A stretch of DNA of 64,000 nucleotides from Azospirillaceae bacterium. GTDB lineage: Bacteria; Pseudomonadota; Alphaproteobacteria; Azospirillales; Azospirillaceae. The stretch lies in contig JAPWJW010000003.1 in NCBI GenBank assembly GCA_028283825.1, positions 558,001 to 622,000 of the forward strand, written 5' to 3'. A program made the translations under genes and the position numbers. Below the pieces are notes generated by a model, which had not been told where the DNA came from, searched no databases, and saw only the letters and a program-made list of their open reading frames with translations. This document shows positions 17,575-25,567 of the stretch, in pieces; position 1 is the first letter of the stretch, and each line of letters starts with the position of its first letter.

Positions 17575-19045
17575 TCAGGCGCTGGCCAGGGCCGCCAGGA
17601 CGGCGGCCGCACTGCCATCGCCCAGGCGGGCGTAGGCGTCGGCCAGGGCGGTGCGGAACCGTGCGTCATGGCCCAGCGGACCGGCGAACACGGCGTCCAG
17701 CGCCAGGAAACGCTCCACGTCGCGCGCGCCGCCATCCGCCAGGCCGCCGATGTCCAGCAGCCGGGCCGCCAGCGGATCCGTCAATCCGGTGCCGTCGGCG
17801 GCGCGGTGGCGAACGAAGTGCATCCAGGCGGCCACCACCAGGCAGGGGCGCGTGATGTCGCGCCCCTCGGCCAGGCTGTCGGCTATGACGCCAAACAGGC
17901 GGTAGGGCAGCTTCTGCGACCCGTCCCAAGCGATCTGCGACAGCAGGTGGCGGATGGCGGGGTTGCGGAAGCGTTCCAGGATCTGGCCGGCGTAACGGGC
18001 CAGGTCGTACCCTGCCGGCGGCGTCACCGTGGGCAGCACGTCCCGCAGCATCAGCCGTTCCACGAAACCCGCCAGCGCCGGGGTCGCCATGGCATCGGCC
18101 ACCGTCTCCACCCCGGCCAGCGAGCCCAGATAGGCCAGGGCGGAGTGCGGGCCGTTCAGCAGGCGCAGCTTGGCCAAGCCGAAGGCGGCGACGTCATGCG
18201 TCAGGATGACGCCCGCCTGGTCCCAGGCCGGGCGGCCATCACAGAACTTGTCCTCGATCACCCATTGGGTGAAGGCCTCGCGCTGGATGGGCCAGGCGTC
18301 GGCCAGGCCGGTGGCATCCAGCACCCGTTGGCGCAAGGCGTCGTCGGTGGCGGGGGTGATGCTGTCCACCATGGTGCTGGGGAAGGCACCGTGGTCACGG
18401 ATCCAGGCCGCCAGGTCCGCATCCAGCGCCTGGGCGTACTGCACCGTGGCGGTCCGCAGGCGCCGGCCGTTCTCCGTCATGTTGTCGCAGCTGATGATGG
18501 TGTAAGGGGGCAAGCCAGCGGCGCGGCGCTGGCGCAGGCCGGCCACGATATAGCCGATGACGCTGACCGGTGTGTCCGGATGGGCCAGATCGTGGACGAT
18601 GTCGGGATGGGCCGTATCCAGGCCGCCTGCCGCTGTCAGGCAATAACCCTTTTCCGTCACCGTGATGGTGACGATGCGTGTGCCCGGTGCGGCCAGGCGG
18701 TCCAGGACTTGCGCGCCCGCTTCCGGCGCGCACAGCACCTCCCGGATGGCGCCGATCACCCGGTGGCCGATGGTCCGGTCCAGGGTGACCAGGGTGTAGA
18801 GCCCATCCTGCGGCACCAGGGCGTCGCGCACGCCCGGGCTTTTCAGCGAGACGGCGCAGATGGCCCAGTCGCCGCCGCCCGCCAGCGCCAGGGCGTCGTC
18901 GGTGAACACCGCCTGGTGGGCGCGGTGGAAGGCGCCCGGGCCGAAATGCACGATGCCGATGCCGCACGCCGCCCGGTCATAAGCGGGCCGGGCGACGGTG
19001 TCCGGCAGGCGATCGAGGGTGGCATCGGACTAACAAGGCGCTCAT
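17575..19045 (-). CDS. uxuB: Fructuronate reductase (mannitol dehydrogenase family), 5' frameshift
   Basis: The intact reading frame from GTG 18951 gives 458 residues starting at VHFGPGAFHRAHQAVFTDDA, the NAD-binding start of UxuB. Family members carry about 28 more residues. These are present upstream as LDRLPDTVARPAYDRAACGI, but in this frame a TAG stands at 19030-19032. Removing one C there joins them to ATG 19045 (MSALLV...), which follows AGGAG. So the gene has either a one-base insertion or a sequence error near 19031. Other hallmarks are DWAICAVSLKSPGVRDAL, TVTEKGYCL, ISCDNMTENGRRLR and RLLNGPHSALAYLG. It reduces D-fructuronate (from UxaC) to D-mannonate, or acts on tagaturonate. It lies 24 bases after kdgK. 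Confidence 0.85.
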
Positions 19046-19069
19046 TCAGAGACAGGCTCCTGTGAAGGA

Positions 19070-20086
19070 TCAGCGGCGGACATCCAGGCCTTCCGCGTCC
19101 TGGGCCGCCAGGATGTCGGCTTCGGGCAGGGTGAGGGCGTCGCCGGGGATGGAGTGCTTCAGGGCGGCGGCGGCCACGGCGAAGGCCAGCGCCCGGTCGG
19201 GATCCCAGCCCTGGATCAGGCCGTGCAGCAGTCCCGCGGCATAGGCGTCGCCGCTGCCGATGCGGTCGACGATGCCGGCCAGGCTGTGGGTGCGGCTCTG
19301 GTGCAGGCTGTGGCGCGTGGCCACCAGGCCGTAGATATCCTGGGTCCCGACACCATGATGGGTGCGCACGGTGGTGGCGATGGTCTGCAATCGTGGGCTG
19401 GCATCGAACAGCGCTTGGGCCGCCGCCGGGAAACGCCCGTCCTCCGCCAGCTTGTCGGTGTCCAGGCCCAGCAGCAGTGCCGCGTCGCGCTCATTGGCGA
19501 ACAGCAGGTCGCACTGTTCGATGAAGCCGCGCAGGATGGCGGGGGCGTTGCCGCCGCGCGCCGTCCACAGCTTTTGCCGATAGTTGCAGTCGAAAGAAAT
19601 CTTGAGGCCCAGGGAACGGGCGGCCTGCAAGGCGGCCCGGGCCGCCGTCTCGGCCTGCGGGCTGACGGCCGGGGTGATGCCGCAGACGTGCAGCCACTCC
19701 GCACCGGCCAGCAGGGACTGCCAGTCGTAGGCGGCCGGATCGGCCTCCGCGAAGGCGGAGCGGGCACGGTCGTAGATGATTTCCGAGGGGCGGGTCACGG
19801 CGCCGGTCGCCAGGAAATACAGGCCCATGCGGCCGTCGGTGAACTGGATGCCGCCGGTGCCGACATTGTGGCGGCGCAGTTCGCCGGCGCAGGCGCGGCC
19901 GATGGCGTTGTCGGGCAGGGTGCTGATCATCCGCACGTCGTGGCCCTGGGTCGCCAGGCCCACGGCCACATTGGCCTCCGCCCCGCCGAACTGGGCGGTC
20001 AATCCGGGCGTTTGCAGCAGCAGTTCATGACCGGGGGCGGTCAGGCGCAGGAGCAGTTCCCCGAACACCACGACATGACCACGCAT
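19070..20086 (-). CDS. kdgK: 2-keto-3-deoxygluconate kinase, PfkB family
   Basis: 338 residues from the ATG at 20086 (20101 also possible). The N-terminus VVVFGELLLRLTAPGHELLL and the block FGGAEANVAVGLATQG are the PfkB substrate-binding region. The C-terminal signature DRIGSGDAYAAGLLHGLIQG holds the catalytic Asp and anion hole. FFDCNYR-like KISFDCNYRQKLW and LFANERDAALLLG are typical of KDG kinases. The enzyme makes 2-keto-3-deoxy-6-phosphogluconate, the meeting point of the KduD and UxuB routes; the aldolase is not in the window. It is first in a kdgK-uxuB operon with an operator copy about 160 bases upstream. Confidence 0.92.
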   Translation of the reverse strand: MRGHVVVFGELLLRLTAPGHELLLQTPGLTAQFGGAEANVAVGLATQGHDVRMISTLPDNAIGRACAGELRRHNVGTGGIQFTDGRMGLYFLATGAVTRPSEIIYDRARSAFAEADPAAYDWQSLLAGAEWLHVCGITPAVSPQAETAARAALQAARSLGLKISFDCNYRQKLWTARGGNAPAILRGFIEQCDLLFANERDAALLLGLDTDKLAEDGRFPAAAQALFDASPRLQTIATTVRTHHGVGTQDIYGLVATRHSLHQSRTHSLAGIVDRIGSGDAYAAGLLHGLIQGWDPDRALAFAVAAAALKHSIPGDALTLPEADILAAQDAEGLDVRR

Positions 20087-20244
20087 CACAGGCCCACCCA
20101 TATTCGTCCATCCAATCCTGGTCGCTGCACCCGTGCGTCCGGCGTTCTTCAAACGTCGGCACGGGATCCTCCCGGGGCGCCCGTCTGGACGCGGGCTTCA
20201 TCCCCACATCCTGCCAGCGGCCCCAGGCCGGATCAATCACCAAT

Positions 20245-20259
20245 TGACACCGGTAACCA
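20245..20259 (+). promoter_or_regulatory. LacI-type operator copy 4 (kdgK-uxuB)
   Basis: TGACACCGGTAACCA, about 160 bases upstream of the kdgK start and 32 bases beyond the 3' end of the esterase gene. Confidence 0.75.
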
Positions 20260-20290
20260 TAAATGCGGCCGTTCCACCGCGGCGCAGCCA

Positions 20291-21283
20291 TCACGGCATC
20301 ATGCCTAGGCCACGCACCCAGGCGATGTAAAGATCCGGCCATACCGCCGCCGGCAGTCCCTGGGCGCCGCGCAGGCCGAAACCGTGGCCGCCCCTCTGGA
20401 AGATGTGCATTTCCGCCGGCACCTTGGCGGCGTGCAGGGCGGCATAAAAACGCAGGCTGTTCTCCACCGGCACCGACGGGTCGTCATCGGCATGCAGCAG
20501 GAAGGTGGGCGGCGTCTGGGCCGTCACCGCGCGTTCCGTGGAATAGGCCGCGTCCTGGGCCGGCGTAGGGCTTTCGCCCAGCAATTGGGCGCGGGAGCCC
20601 TTGTGCGCGATGGCCGGGTCCATGCTGGCCACCGGATAGACCAGGGCCAGGAAATCGGGCCGGGCCGACTGCTGGTCCACGGCATCGCGGGGCGTATAGA
20701 CTGGCGCGTTATACCGCGTGCCCAGGCTGGCCGCCACGTGTCCACCGGCCGACAGCCCCATGGCGCCGACGCGGCGGGGATCGACGCCCCATTCCGCCGC
20801 CCGCGCGCGGATCAGCCGCAGGGCGCGTTGCGCGTCCTGCAAGGGTACGTCGGCGGCATGGTCATGTCCTTCGCCCGGCAGACGGTAGGTCAGGACGAAG
20901 ACGGTGATGCCGGCAGCGCTGAGTCGCCGGCCGATCTCATCGCCTTCCTTGTCCACCACCACCCAGCGATAGCCGCCGCCGGGCATCACCAGCAGGGCGG
21001 TGCCGTTGGGATGGTCCGGACGATAGAGCGCCAGGTGCGGCCGGGTGATGCCCAAGGTGTAGCGGTCGTTCAGGGTGGCGGGATCGGCACTGCGCTCCAC
21101 CACCGCCTCCTTGATCGCCAGCTTTTCCGAGCCCGGGCCGACGCCATCGGCCGGCCAGATGGGGAAGGGTGGTGGTGGTTCCGCCGCGCGCGCGGGCATG
21201 GTCAGCATCAGGACCAGGGCACCGATGATGGCGAGTCGCCCTTGGAAACCGGTGTCATGAAAAAGGTGGTTGCGGGCGCGCAC
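20291..21283 (-). CDS. Secreted alpha/beta-hydrolase, acetyl-esterase-like
   Basis: 330 residues. The start is taken at GTG 21283, seven bases after GGAGG, because it gives a good signal peptide: a basic n-region, the core LAIIGALVLMLTM and cleavage after ARA. The alpha/beta hydrolase core has an oxyanion block MPGGGYRWVVVDKEGDEIG, the nucleophile motif GAMGLSAGGHVAASLGT, the acid in LLHADDDPSVPVENS and the catalytic His in QRGGHGFGL. This resembles bacterial xylan/pectin acetyl esterases of the BD-FAE type. It probably removes acetyl groups from cell-wall polysaccharide in the periplasm. An operator copy lies inside its first codons, and the gene is divergent from the GH9 cellulase. Confidence 0.85.
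   Translation of the reverse strand: MRARNHLFHDTGFQGRLAIIGALVLMLTMPARAAEPPPPFPIWPADGVGPGSEKLAIKEAVVERSADPATLNDRYTLGITRPHLALYRPDHPNGTALLVMPGGGYRWVVVDKEGDEIGRRLSAAGITVFVLTYRLPGEGHDHAADVPLQDAQRALRLIRARAAEWGVDPRRVGAMGLSAGGHVAASLGTRYNAPVYTPRDAVDQQSARPDFLALVYPVASMDPAIAHKGSRAQLLGESPTPAQDAAYSTERAVTAQTPPTFLLHADDDPSVPVENSLRFYAALHAAKVPAEMHIFQRGGHGFGLRGAQGLPAAVWPDLYIAWVRGLGMMP
21244..21257 (-). promoter_or_regulatory. LacI-type operator copy 5 (inside 5' coding part of esterase)
   Basis: TGACACCGGTTTCC on the minus strand covers codons about 10-13 of the esterase (HDTGF). It also stands 191 bases upstream of the divergent GH9 gene, so it could control both. Confidence 0.7.
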
Positions 21284-21448
21284 AATGGTTCCTCCCAGCC
21301 TTATTGCTTGTGGCCGGCAAGCATGAACCGACCCATACGGCCCGCCAAGGGAAAAGACGGGTATGCTTGTCATCGTCCCGCACTTGCCTTCCGCGCCCCG
21401 CCGCCCTTTAACTCGGGGCAATAAATCTGTGAGGAGGACGTGCCTGTG

Positions 21449-23302
21449 ATGAAGCGCTTCGCGGCCCGGTCGGGCCTGATTCTGGGGATGATGCTGTCAA
21501 CCACCGCCCTGGCGCAGGAGGGGGCGCCCAGTGCCATCGCCCTCAACCAGACCGGCCTGGAAAGCCAGGGGCCGAAGCTGGCTATCCTGGCCGATCCCTC
21601 GGAGACACCGCTGGCCTGGAAACTGACGGACAGCCAGGGGCGCTTGGTGGCGGCGGGACGGACACGGGTGTTCGGCGCCGACACGGCCTCCGGCCAGCAC
21701 GTCCATCAGGTCGACTTTTCCGATGTGCGCCAGGCGGGCGATGGTTTCCGCCTGACGGTGGGCGGGCAATCCAGTCGCCCCTTCGCTCTTATCGCTCAGC
21801 CGGACGGCCGCCTGGCCCGCACCGCCTTGTCCTTCTTCTACCAGCAACGTAGCGGCGTCCCCATCGAGGCGGCGCTGGTGGAGCGGCCGGAACTGGCGCG
21901 CCCGGCGGGCCACCAGCCGGACACGGCCACCTGCTTTGACCAGGCCGATCCCAAGGGCCAGGTCTGGCCCGGCTGCGATTACTCCCTGGACGTCAGCCGC
22001 GGCTGGTACGACGCCGGCGACCAGGGCAAGTATGTGGTCAACGGCGGTATCTCCGTCTGGACCCTGGTGAACGCCTATGAGCGCGCCAGCCTGCTGCACC
22101 GGGCCCATGCCCTGGCGGCCATGGCGGACGGTGCCCTGGCGGTGCCGGAGCATGGCAATGGCGTGCCCGACATCCTGGATGAGGCGCGGTTCGAACTGGA
22201 GTTCCTGCTGGCCATGCAGGTGCCCGAAGGCAAGACGGCATCCGTGCCGCTGGGCGACCAGCATGACGCCGCCGGTCATTACGCGCTGACCAAAATCGAT
22301 GCCGGTGGCCTGGTCCACCAGAAGATCGGCGATGTGCACTGGACCGGCCTGCCGACCGCGCCGGCGGATGACCATGTACCGCGCTATCTCTATTATCCCA
22401 CCACCGCCGCGACCCTGAACCTGGCCGCCGTGGCGGCACAGGCGGCGCGGGTGTGGAAAGACATCGACCCCGCCTTTGCCGGCCGCTGCCTGGCGGCGGC
22501 GCGGCGCGCCTATGACGCCGCCCGGCGGCATCCTGACGTCTACGCCCAGGTGTCCTTCGCCGGCAGCGGCGGTTACGGCGACCCCCATGTGGAGGATGAG
22601 TTCTACTGGGCCGCGGCCGAACTGTTCGCCACGACGGGGGAGGCGCCCTACCTGGCGGCGTTGCGCGCCTCGCCCTTCTTCATCGGCGCCCGCCCCACCG
22701 GCGACCTGACCTGGGGAAGCGTGGCGACGGCCGGTACGGTCACGTTGGCGCTGGTGCCGGGCCGCCTGGACCAGGCTGATGCGGCGCGCGTGCGTGGGCA
22801 GCTGACCGCCATGGCCGATGCCTACATGGCGGATGAGGGCAAGGGCGGTTACCGCCTGCCGTACGCGCCGGCCGCATATCCCTGGGGTTCCAACGGCGCG
22901 CTGCTGAACCGGGCCCTGGTGCTGGGCATCGCCTATGACCTGACGGCCAAGGCCGCCTATCGCACCGGCGTGGTCGATGCCCTGGATTATGTGCTGGGCC
23001 GCAATCCCCTGGACCGGTCCTTCGTCACCGGCTTCGGCGTGCGGCCCATGCGCAACCCGCACCACCGATTCTGGGCACATCAACTGAACGCCGCCTATCC
23101 GTCGCCACCGTCCGGCGTGTTGTCGGGCGGCCCCAACTCCTCCGCCATGGACGACACTGTCGCCAAGGCGCTGAAGGGCAAGTGTGCGCCGCAGCTGTGC
23201 TGGGTCGATGACATCGGCGCCTATACGATGAACGAGGTCACCATCAACTGGAACGCGCCCCTGGCCTGGACCGCCCTGTGGGTGGATGACACCGCACCCT
23301 AA
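21449..23302 (+). CDS. Glycoside hydrolase family 9 endoglucanase
   Basis: 617 residues. The ATG at 21449 lies 10 bases after GAGGAGG; upstream GTG codons are less likely. A signal peptide (cleavage after ALA-Q) is followed by an N-terminal Ig-like CelD_N domain (about 25-125) and the (alpha/alpha)6 catalytic domain. Catalytic residues are visible in SRGWYDAGDQGKYVVNG (the DAGD aspartates) and in the C-terminal YTMNEVTINWNAPLAW (general-acid Glu). Other GH9 markers are LDYVLGRNPLDRSFVTGFG and NPHHRFWA. It should cut beta-1,4-glucan in the periplasm or outside. Finding it under the pectin operator suggests coordinated attack on cellulose and pectin. Confidence 0.93.
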   Translation: MKRFAARSGLILGMMLSTTALAQEGAPSAIALNQTGLESQGPKLAILADPSETPLAWKLTDSQGRLVAAGRTRVFGADTASGQHVHQVDFSDVRQAGDGFRLTVGGQSSRPFALIAQPDGRLARTALSFFYQQRSGVPIEAALVERPELARPAGHQPDTATCFDQADPKGQVWPGCDYSLDVSRGWYDAGDQGKYVVNGGISVWTLVNAYERASLLHRAHALAAMADGALAVPEHGNGVPDILDEARFELEFLLAMQVPEGKTASVPLGDQHDAAGHYALTKIDAGGLVHQKIGDVHWTGLPTAPADDHVPRYLYYPTTAATLNLAAVAAQAARVWKDIDPAFAGRCLAAARRAYDAARRHPDVYAQVSFAGSGGYGDPHVEDEFYWAAAELFATTGEAPYLAALRASPFFIGARPTGDLTWGSVATAGTVTLALVPGRLDQADAARVRGQLTAMADAYMADEGKGGYRLPYAPAAYPWGSNGALLNRALVLGIAYDLTAKAAYRTGVVDALDYVLGRNPLDRSFVTGFGVRPMRNPHHRFWAHQLNAAYPSPPSGVLSGGPNSSAMDDTVAKALKGKCAPQLCWVDDIGAYTMNEVTINWNAPLAWTALWVDDTAP

Positions 23303-23324
23303 AAATCCCTCTTCACAAGCTCAA

Positions 23325-23338
23325 GGAAACCGGTGTCA
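23325..23338 (-). promoter_or_regulatory. LacI-type operator copy 6 (type-B carboxylesterase)
   Basis: TGACACCGGTTTCC on the minus strand, 54 bases upstream of the carboxylesterase start, in the short gap after the GH9 gene. Confidence 0.75.
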
Positions 23339-23391
23339 TATAAGCATCCGGAGTCCAAACGCCTCCGGCCATAAAGAATAGGGAGGGAGGC

Positions 23392-25041
23392 ATGGACCCG
23401 GTGCGACCGTTCCGTGCGACGGAAAGTCATGCTTGCTTGTCATCGCTTGAGGCCGACCGGCGCCAGGTTCTGGGCTGGGGGCTTGGGACCGCGGCCACCC
23501 TGGCGCCATTGAGCCGGGCAGGGGCCGCGACGACCGCCCCGGTGGTGCAGACCCGCCATGGCCGGATACGCGGCCGGCGCATCGATGGCGTCGATGTGTT
23601 CAAGGGTATCCGCTACGGCGCCGATACCGGCCCGCGCCGTTTCCAGCCGCCGCAGCCACCAGCCCCGTGGGCGGAGGTGCGCGACGCCGTGGCTTACGGC
23701 GCCGCCAGCCCGCAAAGCCATTTCGATGAGCCGATGGCGGAGGACTGCCTGTTCCTGAACGTCTGGACGCCGGCAGCGAAGCCGGGTGGTCAACGGCCAG
23801 TGATGGTCTATATCCATGGCGGCGCCTATTCCCATGGCTCGGGCAGCGATGCGCTGTATGACGGCACGCGGCTGTGCCGGCGTGGTGATGTGGTGGTGGT
23901 CACCCTGAACCACCGCCTGAACGCTTTCGGACACCTGTATCTGGGGCGCCTGGCGGGGCCGGCCTATGCCCAATCGGGCAATGTCGGCATCCTGGATCTG
24001 GTGCTGGCCCTGCAATGGGTGCGCGACAACATCGGAAATTTCGGCGGCGATCCGGCCCGAATCATGCTGTTCGGCCAGTCGGGCGGCGGTGCCAAGATCG
24101 CCACCCTGATGGCGACACCGGCGGCCCAAGGCCTGTTCCACCGCGCCGCCACCATGAGCGGCCAGCAGGTCACCGCTTCCGGCCCGCTGAACGCCACCGC
24201 CCGCGCCACGGCCTTTTTGGCCGCCTTGGGCCTGACGCCGGAGCGGGTGGGGGAACTGGCGACCTTGCCGGCGGACCGGCTGGTGGCGGCGCTGTCGGCC
24301 GCCGACCCCATCAACGGCGTGGCCGGCCAATCCATGGGCGGCCTGTACTGGGGCCCCGTGCTGGACGACCAGGTGCTGTCGCGTCACCCCTTTTATCCCG
24401 ACGCCCCGGCCCAGTCGGCCGCCATCCCCATGATCATCGGCAACACGCATGATGAGACGCGGCTGCTGATCGGCGGCGGCGACCCCGCCATCTTCACCCT
24501 GACCTGGGATCAGGTGCCGGCCCTGCTGGCCCGCCACATGCGGGTCGATATCAGCCCCGACCTGGTGGTGGCGGAATATCGCCGCCTGTACCCGGCGTAT
24601 ACGCCCGCCGACGTCTTCTTCTCCGCCACCACCGCCGGCCGGTCCTGGCGGGCCGCGGTGGTGGAGGCGGAGTTGCGCGCGGCCCAGGGGGCGCCCGCCT
24701 ATGCCTACCAGCTGAACTGGGCCACGCCCAAGGACGGCGGCAAATGGGGGGCGCCGCACACGCTGGATATCCCCCTGGTGTTCGACAACGTCCACGTGCC
24801 GGGGGCGCTGTGCGGTCCGTCGATGGAAGCGCAACGCATGGCGGACCAGATGAGCAGCGCTTTCATCGCCTTCGCCCATGGCGGCGATCCCAACGCCGCC
24901 GGGGCGCAGCACTGGACGCCCTACACCCTGCCGGGGCGCGAAACCTTTGTTTTCAATCAGGAAAGCCGGTTGGAACAGGATCCGCGCGGCGCTGAGCGGC
25001 AGCTGTTCGCCCGCGTGCCTTTCACCCAGCAGGGCACCTGA
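23392..25041 (+). CDS. Type-B carboxylesterase, Tat-exported
   Basis: 549 residues. The N-terminus contains a twin-arginine motif (DRRQVLGWGLG) and a hydrophobic stretch ending RAGAA. The carboxylesterase family core follows: GRIRGRRIDGVDVFKGIRYG, EDCLFLNVWTP, the oxyanion MVYIHGGAYSHGSG, the nucleophile elbow MLFGQSGGGAKIATL, the acid near THDETRLL and the His near GKWGAPHTLDIPLVFDN. The enzyme should hydrolyse carboxylic esters in the periplasm. In this locus it may remove methyl, acetyl or feruloyl esters from pectin or xylan fragments; the exact ester is inference. It carries its own operator copy. Confidence 0.92.
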   Translation: MDPVRPFRATESHACLSSLEADRRQVLGWGLGTAATLAPLSRAGAATTAPVVQTRHGRIRGRRIDGVDVFKGIRYGADTGPRRFQPPQPPAPWAEVRDAVAYGAASPQSHFDEPMAEDCLFLNVWTPAAKPGGQRPVMVYIHGGAYSHGSGSDALYDGTRLCRRGDVVVVTLNHRLNAFGHLYLGRLAGPAYAQSGNVGILDLVLALQWVRDNIGNFGGDPARIMLFGQSGGGAKIATLMATPAAQGLFHRAATMSGQQVTASGPLNATARATAFLAALGLTPERVGELATLPADRLVAALSAADPINGVAGQSMGGLYWGPVLDDQVLSRHPFYPDAPAQSAAIPMIIGNTHDETRLLIGGGDPAIFTLTWDQVPALLARHMRVDISPDLVVAEYRRLYPAYTPADVFFSATTAGRSWRAAVVEAELRAAQGAPAYAYQLNWATPKDGGKWGAPHTLDIPLVFDNVHVPGALCGPSMEAQRMADQMSSAFIAFAHGGDPNAAGAQHWTPYTLPGRETFVFNQESRLEQDPRGAERQLFARVPFTQQGT

Positions 25042-25119
25042 CGTTCCGCACTTTTGCGATCAGGTTCCGAAAGCGTGATGGAACAGCGATGCAAACAACT
25101 CTTGGTGCTTGCATCTACC

Positions 25120-25133
25120 GGTAACCGGTGTCA
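25120..25133 (-). promoter_or_regulatory. LacI-type operator copy 7
   Basis: TGACACCGGTTACC on the minus strand, preceded on the plus strand by a second ACCGGT half (ACCGGTAACCGGTGTCA). It lies about 435 bases upstream of the TonB receptor start. Confidence 0.7.
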
Positions 25134-25390
25134 TTTTAGAAAAAACGGCGGCTGGCCTGCGGGCCCATAAGCTGCTGACAAATGGGAGGCTGCGGGATGG
25201 TATCGCGCATGAGCATGAGGGGCGCCGTCGCCAGGCGTTTGCCCCCCGTCCGCCTAAGGCATCAGCACGCATCAACATTTCCGGACGGCGCCGCAATGCC
25301 GGCGCTTGTTCAATCCGCGCGCCGACGCTGACCGTTTGGCGCGCGGGCCAGGTGGGCCGGCTGGGGGCTGGTCTTTTCAGCGATTAAAAA

Positions 25391-25404
25391 TGACACCGGT
25401 CCCA
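25391..25404 (+). promoter_or_regulatory. LacI-type operator copy 8 (TonB receptor)
   Basis: TGACACCGGTCCCA, 164 bases upstream of the receptor start. It is the most divergent of the eight copies in the right half. Confidence 0.65.
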
Positions 25405-25567
25405 AAAGTGGGATCACGACAGGGAAGGTCGGGCGGCGCATCAATCAGGCGACAACGTTTGGTTATTCTGGGAACACTCCGTTCAAGCGGGATTGGTCCT
25501 GAGCGCGGCACGGCCAAAGAAAACAACAAGCCAAAACAAAACAAGGTTGAACGGAGGAATACGTCAA

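Larger units (their letters stand above)
25042..25567. other. Intergenic region upstream of TonB receptor, with two operator copies
   Basis: 526 bases. It holds two copies of the LacI-type operator (25120-25133 and 25391-25404) 271 bases apart, an unusual double arrangement. Between them no gene is convincing; short open frames here lack ribosome sites and recognisable motifs. The GGAGGAATACGTCAA before 25568 is the receptor ribosome site. Confidence 0.55.

Noticed and set aside
25109-25387. Open frame of 92 codons between the two operators before the TonB receptor
   Set aside because: It begins inside or next to the operator, lacks a ribosome site and resembles random high-GC translation.
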